Below, piece by piece: positions 23,366 through 33,315 of a stretch of 64,000 nt of DNA (the first letter of the stretch is position 1; each line of letters opens with the position of its first letter). The translations under genes and the position numbers were made by a program. The notes below the pieces were generated by a model. It made no database searches and was not told the origin of the DNA. It was given only the letters and a program-made list of their open reading frames with translations. Source of the stretch: Agrococcus jejuensis (GTDB lineage Bacteria > Actinomycetota > Actinomycetes > Actinomycetales > Microbacteriaceae); contig NZ_LT629695.1 of the NCBI RefSeq assembly GCF_900099705.1, forward strand, positions 1,488,001-1,552,000, written 5' to 3'.

Positions 23366-24343
23366 TCAGGGGCGCAGCAGCACCTTGCCGACGCGGCCCG
23401 GCGTCAGGCTCGCCTCGACGGCGGCCTGCACGTCGTCGAGGCCGTGGATGCTCGACACCGGCAGCGTGAGCGCACCCGACGCGAGGCGCTCGCCGAGCTC
23501 GCCGAACAGCGCGCGCCGGGTGTCGGCATCCATCGTGCGACTCACGACCGACCCCCAGAAGCCGCGCACCGTCGCCTGCTTGAAGATGAGGTCGCCCGAG
23601 CGCAGCTCGAGCACCGGCGACGCCATGGCGCCGAACACCACGAGCTCGCCGCCCTCGGCGAGCACCGACAGCACGTCCTGCGCCGACGCGCCGCCGACGG
23701 AGTCGACGCCCGCGACGATCGGCTCGCCACCCGTGATCGCCTCGACGCGCTCGCGCCAGTCGTCGGCGTCGGTCGCGACGACGTCGCCGATGCCGGCCTC
23801 GCGCAGCTCGTCGACGCCCTCGGCGCGACGCACGAGGCCGAGCACGCGGATGCCGCGGGCCACCGCGAGCTGCGCGACCATGCGGCCGACGGCGCCGTTC
23901 GCGGCGTTCTGCACGATCCACTGCCCAGGCTGCAGGTCGAGCGAGTGCAGCAGAGAGATGGCGCTGAACGGCATCGCGACGAGCTGCGCGGCAGCCTCGT
24001 CGGGCACGCCGGCGGGCGCGGGGATGAGGCCGGCGGCGTTCGCGACGACCTGCTCGGCCCAGGCGCCGAACGTGCCGCCGGTCACGACGCGGTCGCCGAT
24101 CGCGAGCGCATCCACGCCCTCGCCGAGGGCCTCGACGACGCCGAGCGCCTCGGTGCCCGAGCCGGCGGGCAGGTCGGGCACGAAGCCGTAGGTGCCGCGC
24201 ACGGTCCACAGGTCGTGGTTGTGGATGGGCGACAGCACGATGCGCAGGCGCACCTTGCCGGGGCCGGGCTCGGGGGTGGGGCGGTCGGCGACCGTCAGGA
24301 CGTCGGCGGGCTCGCCGAAGGTGTCGTGCACGACTGCGCGCAT
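23366..24343 (-). CDS. NADPH:quinone reductase-like MDR family oxidoreductase
   Basis: This 325-aa medium-chain reductase lacks zinc-binding cysteines. The N-terminal catalytic domain has PIHNHDLWTVRGTYG and GTEALGVVEALGEGV; the cofactor domain has NAANGAVGRMVAQLA and VLGLVRRAEG, the latter suggesting NADPH. The MTRC-like trans-2-enoyl-reductase branch is similar. It follows ohr by 76 bases on the same strand and may belong to the peroxide-response transcript, removing reactive enones or quinones. Confidence 0.82.
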   Translation of the reverse strand: MRAVVHDTFGEPADVLTVADRPTPEPGPGKVRLRIVLSPIHNHDLWTVRGTYGFVPDLPAGSGTEALGVVEALGEGVDALAIGDRVVTGGTFGAWAEQVVANAAGLIPAPAGVPDEAAAQLVAMPFSAISLLHSLDLQPGQWIVQNAANGAVGRMVAQLAVARGIRVLGLVRRAEGVDELREAGIGDVVATDADDWRERVEAITGGEPIVAGVDSVGGASAQDVLSVLAEGGELVVFGAMASPVLELRSGDLIFKQATVRGFWGSVVSRTMDADTRRALFGELGERLASGALTLPVSSIHGLDDVQAAVEASLTPGRVGKVLLRP

Positions 24344-24419
24344 GGTGGGGTCCTCTCGTGGAAGCGGTGGTGGCGTGCGACAGCCGGCCGACCGAGTCGG
24401 TCGACCGGCTGCGGAGGGG

Positions 24420-24842
24420 TCAGTCGTCGCTGACCGTGACGGTGACGTCGATGTTGCCGCGCGTCGCGTTGGAGTACGGGCACACCTGGTGCGCGGCGTC
24501 GGCGAGCTGCTGCGCCTGCTCGTGCGGCAGCTCGGGGATGACCACCTCGAGCTCGACAGCGAGCTGGTAGCCGCCCTGGCCGTTCGAGCCGATGTGCACG
24601 CGGGCGCCGACGGTCGAGTCGCCGACGTCGACCTTCTGCGCACGCGCGACGGCGTGGAGCGCGGAGTGGAAGCACGCCGCGTAGCCCGAGGCGAAGAGCT
24701 GCTCGGGGTTCGTCGCGCCGCCGGCGCCGCCCATCTCCTTCGGGATGGCGAGGTCGAGGTCGAGCCGCCCGTCGTTCGTCACGACGTGGCCGTCGCGGCC
24801 GGCTCCGGTCGCGAGCGCCTCGGCGGTGTAGATGGCGTCCAT
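24420..24842 (-). CDS. ohr: Organic hydroperoxide resistance protein Ohr
   Basis: Ohr reduces organic and fatty-acid hydroperoxides through a pair of reactive cysteines. This 140-aa protein has both: Cys57 in YAACFHSAL and Cys121 in HQVCPYSNATRGN. The N-terminal YTAEALATGAGRDGHV is typical. AGGAG precedes the ATG. It is downstream of ohrR with a 29-bp gap, so the two form an operon. Confidence 0.95.
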   Translation of the reverse strand: MDAIYTAEALATGAGRDGHVVTNDGRLDLDLAIPKEMGGAGGATNPEQLFASGYAACFHSALHAVARAQKVDVGDSTVGARVHIGSNGQGGYQLAVELEVVIPELPHEQAQQLADAAHQVCPYSNATRGNIDVTVTVSDD

Positions 24843-24871
24843 GGGTCTCCTGTCTCGTCGCGGTGGCGACG

Positions 24872-25339
24872 TCATCGGTCGGCGCCGGCGTCGCCGGTGT
24901 CGTGGTTCGCGGGGGCTGCGGCGTGCATCGACGCCTCGATCGCGTGGAGGCGCTGCAGCAGGCCCTCGGCGTCGGCGGCGTCGGCGAGCCCCATGCCCGA
25001 GGCGATGGCGGCCGGGATGTGGCACAGCTCGGCACGCAGGGCGAGGCCGCGGTCGGTGGGGTGCACGTCGACGACGCGCGCGTCGGCGGCGCTGCGCTCG
25101 CGGCGCACGAGGTCGCGCTCCTCCATGCGGCGCAGCAGCGGCGAGAGGGTGCCGGAGTCGAGCTGCATGGCGTCGCCGAGGTCGCGCACGGACTGCGGCC
25201 CCTCGTTCCAGAGCGTCGCGAGCACGAGGTACTGCGGATAGGTGAGGTCCCACGGCGCGAGGAGCGCACGGTAGGTCTGCGAGGTCGCGCGGTGCGCGGC
25301 GTAGAGCGCGAAGCACACCATCTCGTCGGTCACGGCCAT
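24872..25339 (-). CDS. ohrR: MarR family peroxide sensor OhrR
   Basis: OhrR represses ohr until its conserved N-terminal cysteine is oxidised. Here the sensor is Cys9 in MVCFALYAAHR, and the winged helix carries TYPQYLVLATLW and LDSGTLSPLLRRMEERDLV. I chose ATG 25339; an upstream start at 25372 would place the operator inside the gene. CACGCT lies six bases before the ATG, suggesting a leaderless transcript. An operator-like palindrome lies at 25361-25378. Confidence 0.93.
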   Translation of the reverse strand: MAVTDEMVCFALYAAHRATSQTYRALLAPWDLTYPQYLVLATLWNEGPQSVRDLGDAMQLDSGTLSPLLRRMEERDLVRRERSAADARVVDVHPTDRGLALRAELCHIPAAIASGMGLADAADAEGLLQRLHAIEASMHAAAPANHDTGDAGADR

Positions 25340-25360
25340 GCGTCGAGCGTGCCACGAAAT

Positions 25361-25378
25361 TCGATTGTGCACAACCGA
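25361..25378 (-). promoter_or_regulatory. OhrR operator candidate
   Basis: The 18-bp palindrome has core TTGTGCACAA (25365-25374) and one mismatched pair further out. It lies 22 bases upstream of the ohrR start, where it would cover the promoter. Confidence 0.6.
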
Positions 25379-25428
25379 TCAAAGCAGGGAGCCTTCCCCG
25401 CGCGGCGACGCTGCGCTAGGACGGAGGC

Positions 25429-25455
25429 ATGGATCGCACCACGGATCGCGCATGA
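25429..25455 (+). CDS. Possible leaderless leader peptide (8 aa)
   Basis: TAGGAC lies six bases before an ATG that opens MDRTTDRA and stops at 25455. The stop overlaps the ATG of the next gene (ATGA at 25452). If the transcript starts at this ATG, the downstream gene, which has no Shine-Dalgarno sequence, would depend on re-initiation. Confidence 0.3.
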   Translation: MDRTTDRA

Positions 25456-25844
25456 CCCAGCGCGTGCTCGACCCCGTCTCCACCGCCATCGGCGCGTACC
25501 TGCAGCCCGCGGTCGCCGAGCGGTGGCTCGCGCTCGTCGCCGCCGACACGCGCCGCGCGCACGGGCGTCTCGTCGGCATGCTGTCGCACCTCGACGCCTT
25601 CCTCCCAGGGCGCGCGCACCGCGTCACGGGCTCCGAGGACGTGGGTGCGCTGCTGCGCGAGCTCGGCGACCCGCAGCGCTTCGCAGCACTCTCGGACTCG
25701 CCGGCGCTCGACGGCCGCGTCATCGACGTCGACGAGCTGCTGCAGCACGCCCACGTCGGCACGGGCATCCTCGCCGCAGCCGTCGACGGCTCGCTGGCCG
25801 TCTGGATGGGCGAGGGGCGCGACGGCGTCGTCGTGCTGCGCTGA
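25452..25844 (+). CDS. Hypothetical protein
   Basis: This 130-aa soluble protein has no recognised family. It is mostly alpha/beta, with LQPAVAERWLALVAADTRRAHGR at the N terminus and a C-terminal VDGSLAVWMGEGRDGVVVLR. Codon use is typical of the genome. It has no Shine-Dalgarno sequence and its start overlaps the stop of a short leader frame. Confidence 0.6.
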   Translation: MTQRVLDPVSTAIGAYLQPAVAERWLALVAADTRRAHGRLVGMLSHLDAFLPGRAHRVTGSEDVGALLRELGDPQRFAALSDSPALDGRVIDVDELLQHAHVGTGILAAAVDGSLAVWMGEGRDGVVVLR

Positions 25845-25879
25845 GGCGAGCGAAGCACGAGCCGCTCGATGCGCGCGAG

Positions 25880-27175
25880 TCAGCCGCCGAGCACGGCCCA
25901 GCCGCGCGGCGCCAGGTGCACGACGTCGCCCTCGAGGGTCGCGCCCTCGCCCGCGAGCACCTCGCGCGCATCCGCCGCGGGCAACCGCACCTGCTCGTCG
26001 CCGATGCTCAGCGCCGTGACGATCGACGCGTCGACCGTCGCGGTGCGCAGCACGATCGCGCCGTTCGCGACCGCGACGACGTCGGTGTGCGCACGCGTGA
26101 GCCACGGGTGCCGGCGGCGCACGGCGACGAGCTGGCGCGTGACGTCGAGGATGCGCGCGGCCGCCGGGTCGAGCGCGTCGACCGACGGCGGCGTCGCGGG
26201 CATCTCGGGCCGCACGGCGTCGTCGCCGCCGACGCGCTCCTCCTTGATCCCGAGCATCCCGAGCTCGTCGCCCGCGTAGATCGCGGGCGTGCCCGCGACG
26301 GTCATGAGGATCGCGAGCGCGTGCGGCACGAGGTCGGGCCCGATGGCGGAGGCGATGCGCGTGACGTCGTGGTTGCCGACGAACGTGTATGGCACGAACG
26401 TCGCGAGCAGGTCGTCGTGGCGGCCGATCGCGTGCTCGAGCTCGAAGAGGTTGCCGTCGGCGATGCCGTGCCAGATGCCCTGCCACAGCTCGTACTGCGT
26501 GACGGCATCCATCGTCGACGCCTGCACGATCTCGGCATAGTCGCCGTGGATGACCTCGCCCACGAACCACGCGTGCGGATGCCGCTCGCGCACGGCGGGC
26601 AGCACGCGCGCCCAGAACGCGCTCGGCACGCTGTACGCGGCGTCGAGACGCCAGCCGTCGATGCCGCGCTGGAGCCAGCGGTCCATGACCTCGACCACGA
26701 GGTCGACGGTCGCATCGGACGAGTGGTCGAGGGCGACGAGCGCCTCGTGCCCCTCGAACACGGCCACCTCGCCGCCGTCGAGCCGGAACAGCGCCGCCTC
26801 CGGCCCACCGTCGAGCGCCGCCTGGAACGCGGGATGCTCGCGCCCCACGTGGTTGAAGACGCCGTCGAGCAGCACGCGGATGCCCCGCTCGTGCGCCGCG
26901 GCGACGAGCCGGTCGAGGTCGCCGTCGTCGCCGAGGCGCGGGTCGACGCGCAGGAGGTCGGTGGTGTCGTAGCCGTGCGTGCTGCTGGCGAAGATCGGGC
27001 CGAGCGCGATGCCGTTGAGCCCGAGCTCGACGACGTGGTCGAGCCACGCCTCGATGCGCGCGAGCCGATGCGGCGGATGCGTCGCCTCCGCCTCGCGGAT
27101 CGGCGCGCCCGTGAACCCCAGCGGGTACACGTGCCACCACATCGCCGACTCCGCCCATGCACGCTCGTCCGCCAT
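25880..27175 (-). CDS. GH13 alpha-amylase family glycosidase
   Basis: This 431-aa enzyme has the TIM-barrel regions of family GH13: GVFNHVGREHPAF, the nucleophile Asp in GWRLDAAY, the acid/base Glu in WFVGEVIHGD and the third acidic residue in FVGNHDVTR. No signal peptide is present, so it acts in the cytoplasm, probably on alpha-glucan oligosaccharides or trehalose-type sugars. It is shorter than secreted amylases and has only a small C-terminal beta domain. No clear ribosome binding site is seen before ATG 27175. No sugar transporter lies nearby. Confidence 0.88.
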   Translation of the reverse strand: MADERAWAESAMWWHVYPLGFTGAPIREAEATHPPHRLARIEAWLDHVVELGLNGIALGPIFASSTHGYDTTDLLRVDPRLGDDGDLDRLVAAAHERGIRVLLDGVFNHVGREHPAFQAALDGGPEAALFRLDGGEVAVFEGHEALVALDHSSDATVDLVVEVMDRWLQRGIDGWRLDAAYSVPSAFWARVLPAVRERHPHAWFVGEVIHGDYAEIVQASTMDAVTQYELWQGIWHGIADGNLFELEHAIGRHDDLLATFVPYTFVGNHDVTRIASAIGPDLVPHALAILMTVAGTPAIYAGDELGMLGIKEERVGGDDAVRPEMPATPPSVDALDPAAARILDVTRQLVAVRRRHPWLTRAHTDVVAVANGAIVLRTATVDASIVTALSIGDEQVRLPAADAREVLAGEGATLEGDVVHLAPRGWAVLGG

Positions 27176-27345
27176 GCATGCAGTCTCGCGGGGCTGCGAG
27201 TCGTGCACGAGTCGGCGGCGGCGGGTTGCGGGCAAGAGGTCAGCGCGACAGCGTCGGTGCCACGCAAGGGGCTGTCGACCTCGAACGGGATGCGGGACCG
27301 TGGGCGGGCCGCGCCGAACGGCACGGCCGACGCGAGGAGGACCGC

Positions 27346-27492
27346 ATGAGCGATCAGCAGCAGCACGGCAGCTCGACGAGCCCGAGCGAGGAGGAGCAGG
27401 AGCGCGTCGACGACCTGCCCAGCGGCTCGGGCTCCGACGACGACCACGCCGACACGGCATCGGGCGGTGCGCCGGAGCAGCCGGAGCGATGA
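27346..27492 (+). CDS. Small acidic hydrophilic protein
   Basis: This 48-aa protein (MSDQQQHGSSTSPSEEEQE...) is rich in Ser, Glu, Asp and Gln and probably disordered. GAGGAGG before the ATG supports translation. Its stop codon overlaps the ATG of the next gene (ATGA). Function unknown. Confidence 0.6.
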   Translation: MSDQQQHGSSTSPSEEEQERVDDLPSGSGSDDDHADTASGGAPEQPER

Positions 27493-27830
27493 GCTCCCTC
27501 GGTCGCGACGGCGCCCGAGACGCCCGCGACGGCGCGGACGGCGACCGCCGGCCGCGACTGCCCGGCGAAGGCCAGCGACCCGTGATGCCGCCGCGCGAGC
27601 ATCGCGTGCCGCCGCGCTGGTGGATCGTCGGCGGCCTCGCACTCATCGTGGTCGGCGTCGTGGGGCTGGCGATCATGATGGCGACGAGCATGGCGCTGCC
27701 CGCGACGTTCGTCGTGCTCATGGTGCTCGTGCCCGTCGGCATCGGGGTCGTGCTGCGCGGCATCGCGCTCGAGCGCCGCGCAGGCGGTCCCCCATCCCCG
27801 ACCACGCCATCGGAGACGCCGCGCGATTGA
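27489..27830 (+). CDS. Small membrane protein with two transmembrane helices
   Basis: This 113-aa protein has a basic, Arg/Asp-rich N terminus, two close membrane helices (WWIVGGLALIVVGVVGLAIM and a following Leu/Val-rich one) and a Pro/Thr-rich tail. It overlaps the acidic 48-aa gene, so both are probably made together. No family was recognised. Confidence 0.65.
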   Translation: MSSLGRDGARDARDGADGDRRPRLPGEGQRPVMPPREHRVPPRWWIVGGLALIVVGVVGLAIMMATSMALPATFVVLMVLVPVGIGVVLRGIALERRAGGPPSPTTPSETPRD

Positions 27831-27936
27831 CCCGCATGTGGGTGGTCGACGGCATCCTCGGACCACTCGAGAGGGGTGGATGCGGTGCGCGAATCACACG
27901 GTTGTAAGCCCCCTTCGGCGTGTCGCGAAATCCGTC

Positions 27937-28030
27937 TCCACAGGTGTGGAGAGCGGTCTCCACAGGCCACTTCCGCGCCACCACTGGGCAGGAATCCCGA
28001 CCGGTGGAGAAGCGTTGGATCAGATGTGGA
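27937..28030 (+). promoter_or_regulatory. Cluster of TCCACA/TGTGGA motifs upstream of nrdHIEF
   Basis: TCCACA occurs at 27937 and 27959, and its complement TGTGGA at 27945 and 28025, two of them inside direct repeats GTCTCCACAGG. They resemble the core of DnaA boxes. The 324-bp gap 27831-28154 contains no gene and appears to be the nrd control region. Confidence 0.35.
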
Positions 28031-28036
28031 GAAACG

Positions 28037-28078
28037 CCGCATCTAGTGCCGCATGAATGTCGGTGGCCCTACATATAG
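28037..28078 (+). promoter_or_regulatory. Tandem NrdR-box-like sites
   Basis: CCGCATCTAG (28037-28046) and CTACATATAG (28069-28078) are 32 bp apart, three helical turns. The second is a near-palindrome that fits the NrdR box well and also contains TATAGT, a likely -10. NrdR is known to repress ribonucleotide reductase operons through paired boxes at about this spacing. Confidence 0.6.
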
Positions 28079-28154
28079 TGGGTGCTCCCGGCTCCGGGAC
28101 CGACGGTCCCACGCACCGAGCACGTACCACCCCCACCGCGAGAGAAGGATCGAA

Positions 28155-28379
28155 ATGGCTGTCACCGTCTACTCCAAGCCGGCATGCGTGCAGTGCACCG
28201 CGACGAAGCGCGCCCTCGACGCGCAGGGCGTCGAGTACGAGCTCTTCGACGTGTCGGTCGACGACAAGGCCCTCCAGACGGTCAAGGACCTCGGCTACAT
28301 GCAGGCCCCCGTCGTGATCGCCGACGGCGACCACTGGTCGGGCTTCCGCCCCGACAAGATCCAGGCGCTCTCGGCCTGA
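28155..28379 (+). CDS. nrdH: Glutaredoxin-like protein NrdH
   Basis: NrdH reduces the class Ib ribonucleotide reductase. This 74-aa protein has the active site CVQC (residues 11-14), [19 protein letters not shown] near the C terminus, and the usual family length. AAGGA precedes the ATG. It is the first gene of nrdHIEF. Confidence 0.96.
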   Translation: MAVTVYSKPACVQCTATKRALDAQGVEYELFDVSVDDKALQTVKDLGYMQAPVVIADGDHWSGFRPDKIQALSA

Positions 28380-28420
28380 CGCCCCTCCCAGGCACCAGCA
28401 CCGCAGCGAGCGCCCGACCC

Positions 28421-28840
28421 ATGCTCCTCGAAGCCCCCGTCGTCGCCCCCGAGATCGTCTACTTCTCGTCGATCTCCGGCAACACGGCGCGCTTCGTGTC
28501 GAAGCTGGGTCGGCCCGCTGCGCGCATCCCCCTCCACGCGAGCGAGCCTGCGCTCGAGGTCGCGCATCCGTACGTGCTCATCACCCCCACCTACGGGGAG
28601 CACGGGCGCGGATCCGTGCCGAAGCAGGTCATCCGCTTCCTGAACGACGAGGGCAACCGTGCGCTCATCCGCGGCGTGGTCGCGGGTGGCAACACCAACT
28701 TCGGGTCCGACTTCTGCATCGCCGGCGACATCATCGCCGCGAAGTGCGACGTGCCCTACCTGCATCGATTCGAGGTCTTCGGGACTCCCGACGACGTCAC
28801 CACGCTCAACAAGAGATTGGACGACCTGTGGCAACTGTGA
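28421..28840 (+). CDS. nrdI: Flavodoxin-like protein NrdI
   Basis: NrdI supplies the oxidant used to build the manganese-tyrosyl radical centre of NrdF. This 139-aa protein shows the FMN-binding loops [22 protein letters not shown] and [15 protein letters not shown]. It overlaps the start of nrdE. The ATG is preceded by only a weak ribosome binding site. Confidence 0.95.
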   Translation: MLLEAPVVAPEIVYFSSISGNTARFVSKLGRPAARIPLHASEPALEVAHPYVLITPTYGEHGRGSVPKQVIRFLNDEGNRALIRGVVAGGNTNFGSDFCIAGDIIAAKCDVPYLHRFEVFGTPDDVTTLNKRLDDLWQL

Positions 28841-30984
28841 CCACCGAGCAGTCCGCAGCGGGCACCCACTCGCCGCAGATGGACTACCACTCGCTGAACG
28901 CGATGCTCAACCTCTACGGCCCGAACGGCGAGATCCAGTTCGAGAAGGACCGTGAGGCTGCGAACCAGTACTTCCTGCAGCACGTCAACCAGAACACCGT
29001 CTTCTTCCACTCGCTGAAGGAGAAGCTCGACTACCTCGTCGAGAACGAGTACTACGAGGGCGAGGTGCTCGAGCAGTACTCGTTCGAGTTCATCAAGGGC
29101 CTCATGAAGCGGGCCTACGGCTACAAGTTCCGCTTCCCGACGTTCCTCGGCGCGTTCAAGTACTACACGTCGTACACGCTCAAGACGTTCGACGGGAACC
29201 GCTACCTCGAGCGCTACGAGGACCGCGTCGTCAACGTCGCGCTCGCGCTCGCCGCGGGCGACGAGCGGCTGGCCGAGGCGCTCGTCGACGAGATCGTCAC
29301 GGGTCGCTTCCAGCCGGCGACGCCGACGTTCCTCAACGCGGGCAAGAAGCAGCGCGGCGAGCTCGTCTCCTGCTTCCTCCTCCGCATCGAGGACAACATG
29401 GAGTCGATCGGTCGCTCGATCAACTCGGCCCTGCAGCTCTCGAAGCGCGGCGGCGGCGTGGCGTTCAACCTCACGAACATCCGCGAGTACGGCGCCCCGA
29501 TCAAGCAGATCCAGAACCAGTCGTCGGGGATCATCCCCGTCATGAAGCTGTTCGAGGACAGCTTCTCGTACGCGAACCAGCTCGGTGCCCGTCAGGGTGC
29601 CGGCGCGGTGTACCTGCAGGCGCACCACCCCGACATCATGCGGTTCCTCGACACGAAGCGCGAGAACGCCGACGAGAAGATCCGCATCAAGACGCTGTCC
29701 CTCGGCGTCGTGGTGCCGGACATCACGTTCGAGCTCGCGAAGAAGGACGAGGACATGTACCTGTTCTCGCCCTACGACGTCGAGCGCGTCTACGGCGTGC
29801 CCTTCGCGGACATCTCCGTGACGGAGAAGTACCACGAGATGGTCGACGACGCCCGCATCCAGAAGAAGAAGATCCGCGCCCGCGACTTCTTCCAGACGCT
29901 GGCCGAGATCCAGTTCGAGTCGGGCTACCCGTACATCATGTTCGAGGACACGGTGAACCGGGCCAACCCGATCGACGGCCGCATCAACATGTCGAACCTG
30001 TGCAGCGAGATCCTGCAGGTGAACACGCCGTCGCAGTACGTCGAGGACCTCGGCTACGAGTCGATCGGCAAGGACATCTCCTGCAACCTCGGCTCGCTGA
30101 ACATCGCGCTGACGATGGACTCCCCCGACTTCGGTCGCACGATCGAGACCTCGATCCGTGCGCTCACGGCGGTGTCCGACCAGTCGAACATCGACTCCGT
30201 GCCGTCGATCGCTCGCGGCAACGACATGAGCCACGCCATCGGCCTCGGCCAGATGAACCTGCACGGCTACCTCGGTCGCGAGCGCATCTTCTACGGCTCG
30301 GACGAGGGCGTCGACTTCACGAACATCTACTTCTACACGGTGCTGTTCCACGCTCTGCGGGCGTCGAACCTCATCGCGACCGAGAAGGGGCAGACGTTCG
30401 AGGGCTTCGAGCGCTCGAAGTACGCGTCGGGCGAGTTCTTCGACAAGTACACCGAGCAGGCGTGGGTGCCGGCGACCGACCGCGTGGCGCAGATCTTCGC
30501 CGACGCCGAGGTGCACATCCCGACGCAGTCCGACTGGCTGGAGCTGAAGGCGCTCGTGCAGGAGCACGGCATCTACAACCAGAACCTGCAGGCGGTGCCG
30601 CCGACCGGCTCGATCTCGTACATCAACAACTCGACGTCGTCGATCCACCCGATCGCGGCGAAGATCGAGATCCGCAAGGAAGGCAAGATCGGCCGCGTCT
30701 ACTACCCGGCGCCGTTCATGACGAACGACAACCTGGAGTACTTCCAGGATGCGTACGAGATCGGCCCCGAGAAGATCATCGACACGTACGCCGCGGCGAC
30801 GCAGCACGTCGACCAGGGCCTGTCGCTGACGCTGTTCTTCAAGGACACGGCGACGACGCGCGACATCAACAAGGCCCAGATCTACGCATGGCGCAAGGGC
30901 ATCAAGACCGTCTACTACATCCGTCTCCGCCAGCTCGCGCTGGAAGGTACGGAAGTGGATGGCTGCGTCTCTTGCATGCTGTGA
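28828..30984 (+). CDS. nrdE: Class Ib ribonucleotide reductase large subunit
   Basis: NrdE reduces ribonucleoside diphosphates to deoxyribonucleotides. It has 718 residues, the usual length. The C terminus ends VDGCVSCML, the mobile CxxC pair reduced by NrdH. Other family features include [15 protein letters not shown] with an active-site Cys, [10 protein letters not shown], and [17 protein letters not shown] placed the start at GTG 28828 (VATVTTEQS); GTG 28837, overlapping the nrdI stop, is also possible. Confidence 0.96.
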   Translation: MATVTTEQSAAGTHSPQMDYHSLNAMLNLYGPNGEIQFEKDREAANQYFLQHVNQNTVFFHSLKEKLDYLVENEYYEGEVLEQYSFEFIKGLMKRAYGYKFRFPTFLGAFKYYTSYTLKTFDGNRYLERYEDRVVNVALALAAGDERLAEALVDEIVTGRFQPATPTFLNAGKKQRGELVSCFLLRIEDNMESIGRSINSALQLSKRGGGVAFNLTNIREYGAPIKQIQNQSSGIIPVMKLFEDSFSYANQLGARQGAGAVYLQAHHPDIMRFLDTKRENADEKIRIKTLSLGVVVPDITFELAKKDEDMYLFSPYDVERVYGVPFADISVTEKYHEMVDDARIQKKKIRARDFFQTLAEIQFESGYPYIMFEDTVNRANPIDGRINMSNLCSEILQVNTPSQYVEDLGYESIGKDISCNLGSLNIALTMDSPDFGRTIETSIRALTAVSDQSNIDSVPSIARGNDMSHAIGLGQMNLHGYLGRERIFYGSDEGVDFTNIYFYTVLFHALRASNLIATEKGQTFEGFERSKYASGEFFDKYTEQAWVPATDRVAQIFADAEVHIPTQSDWLELKALVQEHGIYNQNLQAVPPTGSISYINNSTSSIHPIAAKIEIRKEGKIGRVYYPAPFMTNDNLEYFQDAYEIGPEKIIDTYAAATQHVDQGLSLTLFFKDTATTRDINKAQIYAWRKGIKTVYYIRLRQLALEGTEVDGCVSCML

Positions 30985-32136
<1,152 letters not shown>

Positions 32137-32177
32137 GTCTCCTCTGACCCGGTCGGACCTCCCGCCGACCGAACGCA

Positions 32178-32211
32178 GCGCCCCGGCCCCGCATCGTGCG
32201 GGCCGGGGCGC
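32178..32211 (+). terminator. Terminator of nrdHIEF
   Basis: Bases 32178-32193 and 32197-32211 form a 15-bp GC-rich stem with one bulged C and a three-base loop, ending in CTTCG. It lies 42 bases after the nrdF stop codon. Confidence 0.75.
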
Positions 32212-32230
32212 TTCGTCGTGCTGGGGTGCC

Positions 32231-32340
32231 GTTGCGAGGTGCGCTTCTCGTTGCGAGGTGCGGCTTTCGTTGCGAGGTGCGGTTCTCCTATTCAGGTGCG
32301 CGGAAAGCCGCACCTCGACAGGAGAAGCGCACCTCGCAAC
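32231..32340. repeat. Family A palindromic element, copy 1
   Basis: Three direct copies of GTTGCGAGGTGCG, 19 bp apart (32231, 32250, 32269), are followed by inverted arms ending GCGCACCTCGCAAC at 32340. It lies between the convergent nrdF and HTH regulator genes. Other copies are at 34013, 42066 and 48221. Confidence 0.85.
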
Positions 32341-32355
32341 GGGTCGGGGCGCTCC

Positions 32356-33222
32356 TCAGACGCTGCGGTCGGCCGCATCCGATCGCCCGAGCGACTCGAG
32401 GCCGGTGACGCGCAGCAGGTCGAGCCGCGACGCGTCCTCGGAACCCGGCACCGCCGTGTACGCGACGATGCGCAGGTCGCTGCCCGGAGCGGTGAGCACG
32501 TCGCAGTCGAGCGTGATGGGGCCGACGGGCGAGCGCGTCACGGTCTTGCGCGACGAGCGGTGCTCGGCGACGCGCGCCTCCGCCCACCGCGCCTCGAACG
32601 CCGGCGAGACGGAGCGCAGGCGGGCGACGAGCGCCGCGAGCGGCGCATCGGTCGGATACGTGCCGACCGCCGAGCGCAGGTCGCCGACGAGGTCGCGCGT
32701 GAACGCATCCTCGTGCTCGTCGTCGAACTCGATGCCGGCGTGGCCCTCGGTGAAGTGCCGCCACACGAGGTTGGCGTCGGCGCCGGTGCGCAGCGACGGG
32801 TCGCCGAGCAGCGCCGCCCACATGCGGTTCCAGCGCACGATGTCCCACGCGGCCGAGAACACCGCGAGCGGCACGTCGTCGAGGCGATCGACGAGGCGCT
32901 GCACGCCCGGGGTGATGTGGCGCGGCACCGTGCCGCGCGCGGGCACCGCGGCGCCGGCGACGCGGTAGAGATGGTCGCGCTCGGCGTCGGTGAGGCGCAG
33001 CGCGCGGGCGAGGGCGCCGAGCAGCTGGGGCGACGGATGCTCGGCGCGGCCCTGCTCGAGCCGCACGACGTAGTCGACGCTGACGCCGGCGAGGGCGGCG
33101 AGCTCCTCGCGGCGCAGGCCGGGCGTGCGTCGCGATCCGCCCGCGGGCAGGCCGGCCTCGGCAGGCGTGACGCGCTCGCGCCACGACCTGAGCACGCTCG
33201 CGAACTCCGTCACGCCATCCAT
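32356..33222 (-). CDS. Helix-turn-helix regulator (XRE-like, MmyB-type ligand domain), copy 1
   Basis: This 288-aa regulator has an XRE-type HTH at ~25-90 (RRTPGLRREELAALAGVSVDY, VVRLEQGRAEHPSPQLLGAL) and a C-terminal MmyB-like PAS-related domain (WDIVRWNRMWAALLGDPS; SDLRIVAYTAVPGSED). It lies head to head with an SDR gene (33316), an arrangement repeated at 48346-50234. Such regulators usually control the neighbouring oxidoreductase. ATG 33222 was chosen; ATG 33225 directly before it is equivalent. Confidence 0.88.
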   Translation of the reverse strand: MDGVTEFASVLRSWRERVTPAEAGLPAGGSRRTPGLRREELAALAGVSVDYVVRLEQGRAEHPSPQLLGALARALRLTDAERDHLYRVAGAAVPARGTVPRHITPGVQRLVDRLDDVPLAVFSAAWDIVRWNRMWAALLGDPSLRTGADANLVWRHFTEGHAGIEFDDEHEDAFTRDLVGDLRSAVGTYPTDAPLAALVARLRSVSPAFEARWAEARVAEHRSSRKTVTRSPVGPITLDCDVLTAPGSDLRIVAYTAVPGSEDASRLDLLRVTGLESLGRSDAADRSV

Positions 33223-33315
33223 CATGCGCCCGTCGCAACGCGGATGGCTGGTACCGCGAGTCCTACCGTCGAGGGGTGCCTGGGGCATCGGGGCGGCGCG
33301 GCGCACGGTGAATGC

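Noticed and set aside
32231..32281. Three direct repeats with 19-bp period, CRISPR-like at first sight
   Set aside because: Spacers are only ~6 bp and the copies pair with inverted arms downstream. It is part of a palindromic element, and no cas gene is present.
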